A DNA stretch of 64,000 nucleotides from the NCBI RefSeq assembly GCF_029784135.1, contig NC_073746.1:392136-456135 (forward strand). Reading direction: 5' to 3'. This document shows positions 1 through 9,390 of this stretch, piece by piece. Source of the DNA: Toxorhynchites rutilus septentrionalis (Eukaryota > Arthropoda > Insecta > Diptera > Culicidae). Within the stretch, counting starts at the first letter, position 1; every line of letters starts with the position of its first letter. The notes under the pieces are model-generated. The model was not told the DNA's origin. It made no database searches and saw only the letters and a program-made list of their open reading frames with translations. The translations under genes were made by a program, and so were the position numbers.

Positions 1-536
1 TGCAACTGAATTCGCAAATCGTGCTAATGATATTCTTAGGTTCGTCGTTTGTTCAGGGTTTTGTAGTTCATCTGTAAAACAAAAAACAATATTAGTAATA
101 TTAAGAATGCTAAAAAATGTCATCGAATTATTCTACCAATATTCGAACATATAACTCGAGCTCCATGCTTGTCATCGATTGGCCATACATTCCTAATAAA
201 CGAATCCCCGACTTGCTCATCTGGCAAAAGTGTTGAAATTTCAACGCTATCCCCCAATGTTAAACCGATTCTATTCATTACTACCGAGGTGAGAAGAATC
301 AAGCCATTCTGCTGCGTTTCGCTGATGTCCTGCAGTTCTTCAAACGAGGATAGCTTTCCACATTCAAAACGGTTGCTGGAAAATCGGCCGGCTTCCGTAA
401 TGTAACCACTCAAACATTCCAAATTTTGACAATTGTCCTGTTGATGTATCGATAATTCACTGGTCAAAACTGATAATTTGCACTTTTCGCATTTCCACCA
501 ACCCGTTTTATCTTTTTTAGCAGATTTCGGTGGCAT
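1..536 (-). CDS. 5' end of a gene, possible AFG2/CDC48-type AAA+ ATPase (partial)
   Basis: Two coding exons read on the minus strand. Exon 1 runs 536-137 and starts with MPPKSAKK. Exon 2 runs 71-1 and continues off the window. The intron (136-72, 65 bp) has a GTAGAAT donor and a TTTTACAG acceptor, and both exons stay open across the joint. The N terminus has a basic stretch and a Cys/His cluster (WWKCEKCKL...H...C) that may bind zinc. A segment with LILLTS, GLTLGDSVEI and NVWPID follows, which resembles the double-psi-barrel substrate-binding N-domain of CDC48/AFG2-type ATPases. No ATPase module lies in the window, so the family is inferred. The reading frame upstream of 536 stays open only because it crosses a transposon. 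I chose the ATG at 536 because upstream residues come from MITE sequence. Confidence 0.45.
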
Positions 537-610
537 TTCGACGGGATAAATAAAACACGAATATAGGGCACGTGCTGTTTGTTTACAATGCGATTCAAAT
601 TCTGCATGAC

Positions 611-1102
611 TAGTGATCCCCGATAATCGTTCGATTAATCGATTAATCGAATACTTCCTACAGAAATCGATTATTAATCGAACGAATACTGCACAACCAA
701 TAATCGAAGCGAACGAATAATTTACGTCGATTAATCGATCCAAACCCAGAGCAAAAAAAACCGTACAGCCGCTGCAGTTTTATCCTTAAAATCAATCATA
801 ATCTTTGACGCTCTCCTAAACTCCTAAGAGAAGCTCAATGCCATCGATGCGAGATGAGCTTCGTTTACGAGTTTAGGGGAGCGTAAAAGATAATAATTGA
901 TTTTCAGGCTCAATGAACACTTTTTTGATTCCAGATGGCTTTCTAACGAATGAGAAATATTAGTCTAACTAATTATTTTTCTCAGTGTGACGATTAATCG
1001 ATTAATCGATTATTTGGATCGATTAATCGTATCGAATAAGAAACTGCTTAAAAGTATTCGATTAGTGGATGAACGATTAATTTCAAAAATCGGGGATCAC
1101 TA
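611..1102. mobile_element. hAT-type MITE (492 bp)
   Basis: The ends are perfect 14-bp inverted repeats (TAGTGATCCCCGAT and its complement). They are flanked by an exact 8-bp direct repeat TGCATGAC at 603-610 and 1103-1110. An 8-bp duplication with a T/CAG-like terminus is the hAT signature. The interior is largely self-complementary: ATTAATCGATTAATCG-type runs sit near both ends, and a second arm pair lies at about 788-823 and 869-904, so the element can fold into a long hairpin. No coding capacity is visible. It sits only 75 bp upstream of the start codon of the minus-strand gene and may overlap its 5' UTR or promoter. Confidence 0.85.
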
Positions 1103-1146
1103 TGCATGACGTTCACCAATACGTCACAGCGTGGACTAGAACCAAG

Positions 1147-1652
1147 GCGCCTTGGACTAGAACCAGGGATCGTTTATGACAAGGTAGTCTGGACCAAATG
1201 ATGGAGTTAACAGGTGGCTCGTAATTTATACTATTTAGAAAAGACGTATGAGGAATGGCAAGACGAAAAGTTTGGAATTGTTTATGTTATTACTTACGTT
1301 GGTATGGTTACATTTGATTTCGTCGAAAGTATTTGAAGCAGTATAATAAATAAACAGTTGTCGTTGAAAATAGTAACCTAGTAACCTTTATGCATATGCT
1401 TCCGCCAGCTGGCTCGGCTAATGTGATTCAGGGAATGCTTTGATCGTGGTACCGTCACTAGCGCATAATTTGCAGCTTTGTTTTTTGTGCTGTTCATAAC
1501 GGCAATCAACCGTGCCGGCGAAACTGTAGTCAATGTTTAGTGTTGTTTGGATACCATTCATGTAAATAAGTTTAAACTTACGGGATACGTCCGAAGAGCA
1601 ATTCTGACATTACGTTTTACCTTCCACTTCACTTTCCTTGCTTCTACCTAGA
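1147..1652. repeat. Dispersed repeat family R1, copy 1
   Basis: About 500 bp, beginning near GGCGCCTTGG and ending after a TTACGTTTTACCTTCCACTTC-type segment, recurs in the same orientation at 47,765-48,470 with high identity. No ORF or clear terminal inverted repeats were found. This copy provides the empty site for the retrocopy insertion in the second copy. Transposon class is unknown. Confidence 0.7.
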
Positions 1653-1836
1653 AGGTAGGATTGGAGAGATTGTAGAGACATATATGTAATAGCACGGCTT
1701 ACAGACACAAGGCTAGTTCTTTAGCGAGTAAACTTTTTTTTTTGATGACGTCATCCGAGTCGTCAGAGTAAACAGTCGCCAGTTGTATTTTGTTTTCCGA
1801 CTTACGCGTAAATGTTCCTTAAATGAAAAATCGAAA

Positions 1837-1966
1837 ATGGTTTAATGCGCTGTGAGCGGGTGTATAAATTATGAAAATGACATTATCGGGCCAAAAAAGA
1901 GATTCTTTCGCTTTCCGAAAAACCGAGAATTATGTTCTTTGTGGATAAATGTTTTATCAAATTATT
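1837..1966 (+). pseudogene. THAP-domain remnant of a P-type transposase
   Basis: The frame reads C-A-V-S-G-C, then about 13 residues on RFFRFPKNREL, then W. This matches the start of a THAP zinc finger (C-x2-4-C, then the HxFP-like patch and conserved Trp). The second CxxH pair is lost where the SINE entered. A TAA sits directly before the first Cys codon, where an initiating segment would be expected, so the remnant is dead. It lies just inside the left end of the P-like element, as transposase exon 1 does in P elements. Confidence 0.55.
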
Positions 1967-2248
1967 CTTCTTCTTCTTCTTCTTCTTCAATGGCACTAAC
2001 GTTCCTAGAGGAACTTCGCCGTCTCAACGTAGTATTACTTGCGTCATTTTTATTAGTACTTAGTTGAGATTTCTATGCCAAATAACACGCCTTGAATGCA
2101 TTCTGAGTGGCAAGCTCTAGAATACGCGTGATCACAGTGCAAGTAGGAGGAAATTTCTTTGACAAAAAATTCCTCCGACCAGAACGGGAATCGAACCCGA
2201 ACACCCGGCATGTTAGTTATGACGCTAACCACTCGGCCAAGGGAGCAC
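1967..2248 (-). mobile_element. tRNA-derived SINE (family S1), copy 1
   Basis: Read on the minus strand it begins with a tRNA-like head at 2248 that has a Pol III A box (TTGGCCGAGTGG) and B box (GGTTCGATTCC), continues with a non-tRNA body, and ends in a (GAA)n tail at about 1967. The direct repeat ATCAAATTATT lies at 1956-1966 and 2249-2259, so target-primed insertion into the P-like element is clear. A second copy lies at 63,000-63,269. Confidence 0.85.
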
Positions 2249-2409
2249 ATCAAATTATTCATGGTGTTAAATATAATCAACGCACAAACTTACAAAGCAC
2301 GAAAAATAAAAAATAAGAACACATTGTTTACTTCAACGACTCAGATGACGTCACTAAAAATGACTGATCCGGAGTAGTTAGCCTTGTATCTGTAAGCCGT
2401 GTGTAATAG

Positions 2410-2689
2410 CAAGCCGTGAGATGTAATATTGCTTAGAAACGAGTAAATAAACATGAAAAGAGGATTCCTTCTCGGACTATAATGATGAACGGTTGTTCCC
2501 ATTTCACGGTGTGATTCTTCGAATATCTGGAACTAAAATATGCCTGATACTGGTTCCTACACATTCGTCTCAAATTCCGAACAGCATATGCATATTTTTT
2601 TTAAAATCATAACTTTTGAGCTACTAGACCGATTCATATGATCGATATATCAAATTAGAGCCAATTTCTTCTTTGAAAAAATTATATAT
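2410..2689. other. Intergenic, nothing recognised
   Basis: AT-rich sequence without a supported ORF, RNA gene or repeat. It separates the P-like element from the tandem array. Confidence 0.5.
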
Positions 2690-3808
2690 TTCCAGGAATT
2701 TCAATTGTCATGGTTGGTTAAAATATGTGTATTATTTTTATGGGACCCTTTATTATTCCAGAGGAGGGAGGGGTGTCATACCATTATAGAAACATTTCTC
2801 GCACCCAAAAACCCTCATATCCCTAATTTGCTCGATTATTTCTCGAGTTATGCAGAAGTTTGTGTTTTATTTGTATTGCAGCTACCCCTTAGAGAGAAGG
2901 AAGGAGTGTCTATTTTCCCCATAGAAACATTGTTTTCGAGTTATACAGAAATTTGTGTTTCATTTGAATGGCAGCGCTCCTCTCCCCCCTACCTTAGAAA
3001 GGGGGAGACGTCTCGAACTATCATAAGAACCTTCCCCGACCCCAAAAACCCCAACATACCAATTTTCATGTCGATCGGTTCAGTTGTTTCCGAGTCCATA
3101 AGAATCAGACAGACAGAAAGACAGACAGACATCACATATATATATATACTAGCTAACCCGGCAAACTTCGTCCCGCCCATTTACTTGATTAATTCTCGAG
3201 TAATGCAGAAATTTGTGTTTTATTTGTATGGCAGCCACCCCTAAGAGAGGGGGGAGGGGTATGTAACCACCATAGAAACATTCATTGCACCCTAAAGTTT
3301 CCATATGCCTAATTTGGTTTAATTTGCTTGATTAATTCTCGGGTAATGCAAAAATTTGTGTTTCATTTGTACGGCAGCCCCCTCTAAGAGAGAGGGAAGA
3401 AGTATCTTAACACCATAGAAACATTTATTGCATCCTAAAACCTCCACATGCCAAATTTGGTTTCATTTGCTGGATTAATTCTCGAGTAATGCAGAAATTT
3501 GTGTTTCATTTGTATGGCAGCCCCCCCTTTGAGTGGGGGAAGGACTGTCTAACCATCATAGAAACATTTATTGCACCCTAAAACTTTCACATGCCAACTT
3601 TGGTTTCGTTTGATTGGTTAATTTCCGAGTAATGCAGAAATTTGTGTTTCATTTGTATGGCAGCCCCCCCTTAGAGAGGGGGGAGGGGTCTCAAAATATC
3701 ACGAAAACCTTCCCCGGCCCCAAAAACCCCTACATACCAATTGTCATGTCGATCGGTTCAGTAGTTTCCGAGTCTATAAGAATCAGACAGACAGACAGAC
3801 ATCACTCC

Positions 3809-3810
<2 letters not shown>
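2690..3810. repeat. Tandem array, about 145-bp units, ending in an AGACAGAC motif
   Basis: The module CGAGTAATGCAGAAATTTGT, followed by a GC-rich hairpin (CCCC..TTAGAGAG..GGGG) and CATAGAAACATT, recurs near 2848, 2937, 3196, 3341, 3481 and 3627; the last four copies are about 145 bp apart. Two units end with TCAG(T)AGTTTCCGAGTC..AATCAGACAGACAGAC and run into TA dinucleotides (3112-3160 and 3786-3810). An ACTAGCTAACCCGGCAAACT motif at about 3149 resembles a segment I recall as widely dispersed in arthropod genomes. Open frames here are by-products of the repeat. Confidence 0.75.

Positions 3811-3879
<69 letters not shown>
3811..3879. repeat. (TA)n microsatellite, left part
   Basis: An almost pure TA run that continues on the far side of the gypsy element at 11,340. 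It is the target site of that insertion. Confidence 0.95.
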
Positions 3880-3880
<1 letters not shown>

Positions 3881-4262
3881 GTTACACCACAACCGACCGA
3901 CCAAGGCGTCCCAGAAGTCAAGACGTCAGCAAAAGCCCAGCCGAGACCCATAGCAACAGACAGAGGCGTCAAAGTTACACCGCGCGTGTAAACCAACATT
4001 TGCCGACGCCGCGGAAATCAATCGAACGACGCGAACAAAGGTTCGATCAGGTTCGAACCACCGACGGAAATAATGAGATCAGCAGATGTAGTCTATTTAA
4101 GCCTTGTAATACGATTATAGAATTCAGTCTTGAGCGTAGCCGAGATGAATACGGGCATAAAGGTTTATGAACCGAATGTAAAGTGTTATAAACGAATAAA
4201 AAGGGTAATTAGAAATTAAATAAAAGTTTTTTTTAAACCGCGAGTTAAGTCACGGCATAATT
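3880..4262 (+). repeat. 5' LTR of the gypsy element
   Basis: 383 bp, matching 10,957-11,339. It contains a TATTTAAG box at about 4090, AATAAA signals near 4193 and 4218, and ends next to the primer binding site. The exact first base (C3880 or G3881) is ambiguous. Confidence 0.9.
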
Positions 4263-4276
4263 GGCGCAGTCATTGG
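4262..4276 (+). promoter_or_regulatory. Primer binding site (tRNA-Ser type)
   Basis: TGGCGCAGTCATTGG follows the 5' LTR directly. The first ten bases equal the tRNA-Ser-type primer site of 17.6/297-like elements. Confidence 0.6.
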
Positions 4277-4500
4277 CCAAGTGGTACAACGAAGTGAGTA
4301 GTGTTTATAGAGCGGATATCTGGAAGCACCGCCACCGAGTTAAAGAGGAGAAGTTTACATCTACTGAAGAAACCAAACGAACAAGCGAGAGGACCCCCTG
4401 AGCGAAAATCAAGGACTCGCTGCCGTTAGGAAAACTAATCCCGCCACCTGGAACGAACGATCTACGAGGAAACCGATTCAACCTACCCAGACTCCAGGAG

Positions 4501-4520
4501 ATGAAAGCAGTAATCTTCCT
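4501..4520 (+). CDS. Short env leader exon with splice donor (gypsy element)
   Basis: An ATG at 4501 opens a frame of six codons plus two bases and is followed at once by a consensus donor GTAAGTAA (4521). The only well-placed acceptor, TCGTTGCAG ending at 9390, joins it in frame to the env exon, and the leader codes for the start of a hydrophobic segment. Subgenomic spliced env mRNA is the known strategy of errantiviruses. The splice is inferred from sites and frame, not observed. Confidence 0.7.
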
Positions 4521-4692
4521 GTAAGTAAACACGAACAATTATCTAAACCTAACACAACAAAATACTAATTCAGAAGTGCGAGCCCCCACCAGTGGTAAGC
4601 GGACACTTGATATATCACAAAGTGAATAACTAATTCATTAACAAGTGAAGTGTAGAACAACACATTTTCTCGCGCGTATAAAGTACGTAAGA

Positions 4693-4731
<39 letters not shown>

Positions 4732-4763
4732 ACAAACTCTTTTGAAAAAACAAATTTATTAAA

Positions 4764-5918
4764 ATGGCCGAGCGGGAGCAAATGATTTCTCCGGAACTTC
4801 TGGCCCCGGAATTGGATGATCATGCACCAATTCCGCAACAAGAAATAACAATTCAAGGGTTACTCCAACACATAAGGAGCCTAACTCACAATCAGAACGA
4901 ACTGATTGGGCAATTGAGAACACTTAAAGCAAAAGCGGAGGATCCGTTTATGCAGTTTAGAACTCCGGATCCTATTAAGAATTTACCAACATTCTCCGGA
5001 AACAAACGGGAAACAAACGCATGGCTTGAAGACGCCGAAAACACCCTGCATCTTTTTGAAAGATACAGAGATGATCCGGTCTACAGCCAATTGGTCAGAG
5101 CGGTAAAGAATAAAATCGTGGGAGAGGCCAAAGAAATTTTGATTGCTGCCGGCAACCCGAACAGTTGGGCAGAAATCAAAGAAATTATTCTAAATTCATA
5201 CGGCGATAGGAGAGATTTGACATCTCATATCCAATCGTTGTTTTATATAAACCAAGGAAAAAAATCCATCACTGAATACTACAACCGAATCAAAACCATA
5301 GACACTGCTATTAAATCCACAGCAGCGACAATGGATGATTATAACAACTCTACAAGAGCAATAAATAATCTAGTGAGCCTTATGACTCTCACTAGATTCA
5401 TAGATGGGCTCACAGAGGAATTGTCTATGCACGTGCGAAGCTACAGACCTAAAAGTCTGGAGGAAGCGTATGCAATCACCATACAATATGCCAACGCTGC
5501 ATATAGGCAGAAGTTAAACCAAAAACCATCTGACACAAATAAAAATATCAGATCCAACAATAGTAACGGTTCACATAATTCGAAACCGTCTCCCAACCCC
5601 AATAGTAATGGCAATCACTTTAACGCGAAGCCATCCACCTCAAATTCTAACAATAACTTGCATAATCAAAAACCATACGGGTCTGCGAAATTCAAAGCTA
5701 GAGCTCCACCGCCAGATGACGATGTCTCGATGAGGACAGCGAAATCGCGGGCAGAGGTTAACAGCCACGAAACAGCAGAACACAGCAAAAATCATCAAAC
5801 AGAACCTGACACTTCGGAACAGCTGGACGAATCCGTCCTCGATTCGGAAGATGACGATTATTTCGTCAACGATGAACTAAATTTTCACGTGGCCGAGGCG
5901 CTACAAAAAGAAAAATAA
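4764..5918 (+). CDS. gag: gag of the gypsy element
   Basis: 384 residues. The N-terminal half has a retrotransposon-Gag-like helical region (LPTFSGNKRETNAWLEDAE at about residues 73-91). A low-complexity Asn/Ser-rich linker follows (about 258-310), then an acidic tail. No CCHC knuckle is present, as in several errantiviral Gags. The stop overlaps the pol ATG by one base (TAATG), which suggests termination-reinitiation rather than the -1 frameshift usual in gypsy relatives. The upstream leader holds an A-rich run (4704-4730) and no competing long frame. Confidence 0.88.
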   Translation: MAEREQMISPELLAPELDDHAPIPQQEITIQGLLQHIRSLTHNQNELIGQLRTLKAKAEDPFMQFRTPDPIKNLPTFSGNKRETNAWLEDAENTLHLFERYRDDPVYSQLVRAVKNKIVGEAKEILIAAGNPNSWAEIKEIILNSYGDRRDLTSHIQSLFYINQGKKSITEYYNRIKTIDTAIKSTAATMDDYNNSTRAINNLVSLMTLTRFIDGLTEELSMHVRSYRPKSLEEAYAITIQYANAAYRQKLNQKPSDTNKNIRSNNSNGSHNSKPSPNPNSNGNHFNAKPSTSNSNNNLHNQKPYGSAKFKARAPPPDDDVSMRTAKSRAEVNSHETAEHSKNHQTEPDTSEQLDESVLDSEDDDYFVNDELNFHVAEALQKEK

Positions 5919-8900
5919 TGAACGATAATAACTTTATTCCCTACATCACCATTGCAACATCCAAAGGCGAGATGAAATTTTTGATCGACACAGGAGCGAA
6001 CAAAAATTACATATCACCCGAGCATGTAAACATAGAAAACTGCAAAACAGAACCGATTTCAAAAGTAACCAACATTAAGGGAACCTTTACAATCGATAAA
6101 TCCGCTTCCTTCGACCCATTTCTTATAAATAAAAAACTGAAATTTTTCATTTTCAAATTTCATAAATTTTTCGATGGACTCATCGGATACGAGTCATTGA
6201 GAAATTTAAATGCTAAAATCGACGTCAGTAAAAATACATTGAGGATCGGGAGAAAAACTTTCGCAATGAAAAAGAGATTTCCCGAGAAACATAAAATCAA
6301 TTTAAATGAACAAGAATATCAGTTCATAAAATTGAAAACCAAGAAAAATGGAGATTTTCTTATAGAGGAAGAAAAGCCTCACGGAAAATTTTCTATCTTG
6401 CCAGGCCTCTACAGAAGTGCTAATAACACAGCCTTTGTAGCAGTGCAAAATTATACAAAAAAATCGATGGAAATCAATTCGAACGAGATCAAGCTTTGCA
6501 ATGACTTGGATACAGAGGTTGACCCATTCGAGCTGACAGAGCTACCGAAAAAGGTTGACTCTGAAAATTACACCATAAGAGACGATCATATGAATGAGGA
6601 GGAGAAATATACCCTCAGGAAATTGATCAGGAAATACAACGACGTTTTATATGTGGAAAGTGATAAGTTATCATTCACCCATAAAATTAAACATAAAATA
6701 CGCACCGTGGACAGTATTCCGATACACTCCAAATCGTATAAGTACCCCTACGTGTACGAAAGCGAGGTGCAGGAGCAAGTTAAAAAGATGCTGAAAGACG
6801 GAATCATAAAAGAGTCAATCTCGCCTTACACGTCACCTGTGTGGGTGGTTCCTAAAAAGTCCGATGCATCTGGACGAAAAAAATTCCGTTTAGTGATCGA
6901 TTACCGAAAACTAAACGAGAAAACAATTAATGACAAATACCCTATACCAGAAATTACGGATATTCTGGATAAATTAGGAAAGGCGAAATATTTTTCAACA
7001 ATCGATTTAGTTTCTGGCTTCCACCAAATTCAATTAGCGGAGGAAGATACAGAAAAAACTGCTTTTTCCGTAAACGGTGGCAAATATGAGTTTACTCGTA
7101 TGCCATTTGGCTTGAAGAATGCCCCAGCGACTTTTCAAAGAGTCATGGATTGCATTCTGAGAGATTTAGTAGGAGTATGTTGTTTCGTCTATATGGACGA
7201 TATCATCATCTTCTCCAGCTCGCTTCAAGAGCACTTGAAAAATTTGTCGCAAGTCTTCGCAAAATTGAAAGAAGCAAGACTAAAAATTCAGCTGGACAAA
7301 TGCGAGTTCTTTAGGAAAGAAACGCAATTTTTAGGTCATACAGTCTCTGAAGAGGGAGTACGACCAAACAGCGACAAAATTGATGCAATAAGGCAATGGC
7401 CAATACCTAAAAGCGAAAAAGAAGTGAGACAATTCCTAGGAATGCTTGGCTACTACAGGCGATTTATTAAGGATTTCGCAAAAATTGTAAAGCCGTTAAC
7501 AGCACTTCTCCGAAAGGATATTGAATTCGAAATTACACCAGAAGTAGTAACATGCTTCGAAAAGTGTAAGCAACTTCTGACGATCGACCCGGTATTAATT
7601 TACCCTGATTTTAGCAAAGAATTTTCACTAACAACGGATGCGAGTGACCACGCTATTGGTGCAGTGTTGTCACAAGGGCCAGCAGGTAACGACCGACCCA
7701 TCGCATACGCCTCACGTACTTTGAATAAAACGGAAGAACGATATTCCACTACCGAAAAGGAGTTTCTCGCGATAGTATGGGCAGTGAAACATTTCAGACC
7801 ATACCTCTATGGTAGAAAGTTTAAAATGTTCACCGACCACCAACCACTAACATTTTCTTTCACGAACGCTAACCACAGAATAATTAGAGGAAAGCTGGCT
7901 TTAGAGGAATTCGATTACGAACTAATCTACAAACCGGGAAAACAAAACGTTGTCGCCGACGCGCTGTCGCGCGTAAACATAGAAAAACACCTGAACGCAC
8001 ACTCGCAATCATCGCTTTCCCTAAATGTTGAACCTTCTGAGCGAGGAAACGAACCTTCAGACGACGAAAGTGACGGAACGACAGTACACTCAGCGGATAC
8101 GAGTGATGACTACTTTATTCGGTATACTGAGAGACCTATCAACGTTTTTCGGACACAAGTCATATTCAAAATAGGAAATGTAGAACTTGCAGCCTACGAA
8201 CAAATTTTTCCAAAATATCACAGACACACAATAGTAAAAAGAACATACACCGAAGAAGACATAGTTGAAACGTTGAAACGGACCCTGAATCCGAAGGGTT
8301 TGAGTTGTATAAAAGTACCTATCTCATTAGCACAACTAGTGCAGGAGACGTATAAAAAACATTTTTCCTCAAATATTATTTACAAAGTATTTATTTCAGA
8401 GACCATGTTGGAGGACATCAGAATGGAAGTCGAGCAAGACGAGATCATAAGAAGAATTCACCAATACGGACACAGAGGAATCAAAGAAAACCGGAACCAG
8501 ATTCTACAAACACACTTTTTCCCGCAACTCGATCGAAAGGTCAAAATTTATGTCGATTCCTGTGATATTTGCAAAAAAGCCAAATATGACAGAAATCCAC
8601 CCAAACAAATTAGAAAAAGCACATTTGGACAGAAACCTTTCGACAGAGTCCACATTGACATTTTCTTCCTAAAAGGTCAAAAGTGGCTCACCATAGTTGA
8701 TTCATTTTCAAAATTTGCAAACGCGATTCCATTAAGCACAAGAACAATAGTTGATATCAAAACCGCAATAACCGAACACATTCGAAATTTTGGAAGACCT
8801 CAAACTATAGTGAGTGACCAAGAGCCATCTTTCAGGTCCATAGACTTTATGGGATTCCTAAATGATCTCAATATAGAGATACACCTCGCAAGTGGATCCA

Positions 8901-9358
8901 ATTCAAATGGTATCGTGGAACGTTTCCACTCCACTTTAATTGAAACCTTCCGCACAAACAAAGCAAAATTTAAAGATTTAACATTAAACGAGCAAGTAAA
9001 TATCGCCATCGACATTTACAATAATAGTTTCCACTCAGTAATAAAAACCCAACCGCGAAATTTGATTTTTAATAACTCTGGATCTACGAATATGGAAGAA
9101 ATATCTGAAAAATCTAAAAACCTGCAATCTGCAGTTAAAATCGAACTAAATAGACGAAAAGATAAATACGAACAACAAAATATGAATAACGAAAAACCTG
9201 AAGATCTTCAACCAGGCGAAATTAAATACATAAAAAACTCTCAACGTTTAACAAAGGACAAAGATCCGTTTAAAATAACAACGATTAAACACAACAACGA
9301 ACTAACATTTGAAGACGTCAATAATATTAAAATCCACAAAAATAGAATAAAGAAATAA
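5918..9358 (+). CDS. pol: pol polyprotein of the gypsy element (PR-RT-RNase H-IN)
   Basis: 1146 residues, uninterrupted. Domains in order: aspartic protease (FLIDTGANKNYI near residue 22); reverse transcriptase with the catalytic YMDDIIIF near 424; RNase H starting with TTDASDHAIGAVLSQ near 572; HHCC zinc motif with CDICKKAK near 880; integrase core with Asp in HIDIFF (about 913), Asp in VSDQEP (about 966) and Glu in GIVERFHS (about 1000), i.e. a DDE integrase. All catalytic residues that I can check are present. Its role is cDNA synthesis and insertion of the element. The first Met overlaps the gag stop codon. Confidence 0.95.
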   Translation: MNDNNFIPYITIATSKGEMKFLIDTGANKNYISPEHVNIENCKTEPISKVTNIKGTFTIDKSASFDPFLINKKLKFFIFKFHKFFDGLIGYESLRNLNAKIDVSKNTLRIGRKTFAMKKRFPEKHKINLNEQEYQFIKLKTKKNGDFLIEEEKPHGKFSILPGLYRSANNTAFVAVQNYTKKSMEINSNEIKLCNDLDTEVDPFELTELPKKVDSENYTIRDDHMNEEEKYTLRKLIRKYNDVLYVESDKLSFTHKIKHKIRTVDSIPIHSKSYKYPYVYESEVQEQVKKMLKDGIIKESISPYTSPVWVVPKKSDASGRKKFRLVIDYRKLNEKTINDKYPIPEITDILDKLGKAKYFSTIDLVSGFHQIQLAEEDTEKTAFSVNGGKYEFTRMPFGLKNAPATFQRVMDCILRDLVGVCCFVYMDDIIIFSSSLQEHLKNLSQVFAKLKEARLKIQLDKCEFFRKETQFLGHTVSEEGVRPNSDKIDAIRQWPIPKSEKEVRQFLGMLGYYRRFIKDFAKIVKPLTALLRKDIEFEITPEVVTCFEKCKQLLTIDPVLIYPDFSKEFSLTTDASDHAIGAVLSQGPAGNDRPIAYASRTLNKTEERYSTTEKEFLAIVWAVKHFRPYLYGRKFKMFTDHQPLTFSFTNANHRIIRGKLALEEFDYELIYKPGKQNVVADALSRVNIEKHLNAHSQSSLSLNVEPSERGNEPSDDESDGTTVHSADTSDDYFIRYTERPINVFRTQVIFKIGNVELAAYEQIFPKYHRHTIVKRTYTEEDIVETLKRTLNPKGLSCIKVPISLAQLVQETYKKHFSSNIIYKVFISETMLEDIRMEVEQDEIIRRIHQYGHRGIKENRNQILQTHFFPQLDRKVKIYVDSCDICKKAKYDRNPPKQIRKSTFGQKPFDRVHIDIFFLKGQKWLTIVDSFSKFANAIPLSTRTIVDIKTAITEHIRNFGRPQTIVSDQEPSFRSIDFMGFLNDLNIEIHLASGSNSNGIVERFHSTLIETFRTNKAKFKDLTLNEQVNIAIDIYNNSFHSVIKTQPRNLIFNNSGSTNMEEISEKSKNLQSAVKIELNRRKDKYEQQNMNNEKPEDLQPGEIKYIKNSQRLTKDKDPFKITTIKHNNELTFEDVNNIKIHKNRIKK

Positions 9359-9390
9359 CCGATAAATCAATTATTTAACTCTCGTTGCAG

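Larger units (their letters stand above)
1693..2401. mobile_element. P-element-like non-autonomous element with THAP remnant
   Basis: Inverted ends (CACGGCTTACAGA and its complement, extending imperfectly about 23 bp to AAGGCTA) are flanked by the 8-bp direct repeat TGTAATAG at 1685-1692 and 2402-2409. An 8-bp duplication and a THAP domain (next entry) are both traits of the P superfamily, whose transposase begins with a THAP DNA-binding domain. The element is internally deleted, and a SINE of about 281 bp has inserted in it. The assignment to P rests on the TSD length plus the THAP remnant. A hAT origin also gives 8 bp but would not explain THAP. Confidence 0.65.

Noticed and set aside
537..743. 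N-terminal extension of the minus-strand frame upstream of 536
   Set aside because: The codons come from the hAT MITE and flank; the initiator at 536 begins the plausible protein.
2171..2248. tRNA gene (also at 63,001-63,075)
   Set aside because: A and B boxes are present but each is the head of a SINE with body, tail and target duplications.
3786..3999. ORFs rich in alternating Tyr-Ile
   Set aside because: Translation of the TA microsatellite and LTR; not a gene.
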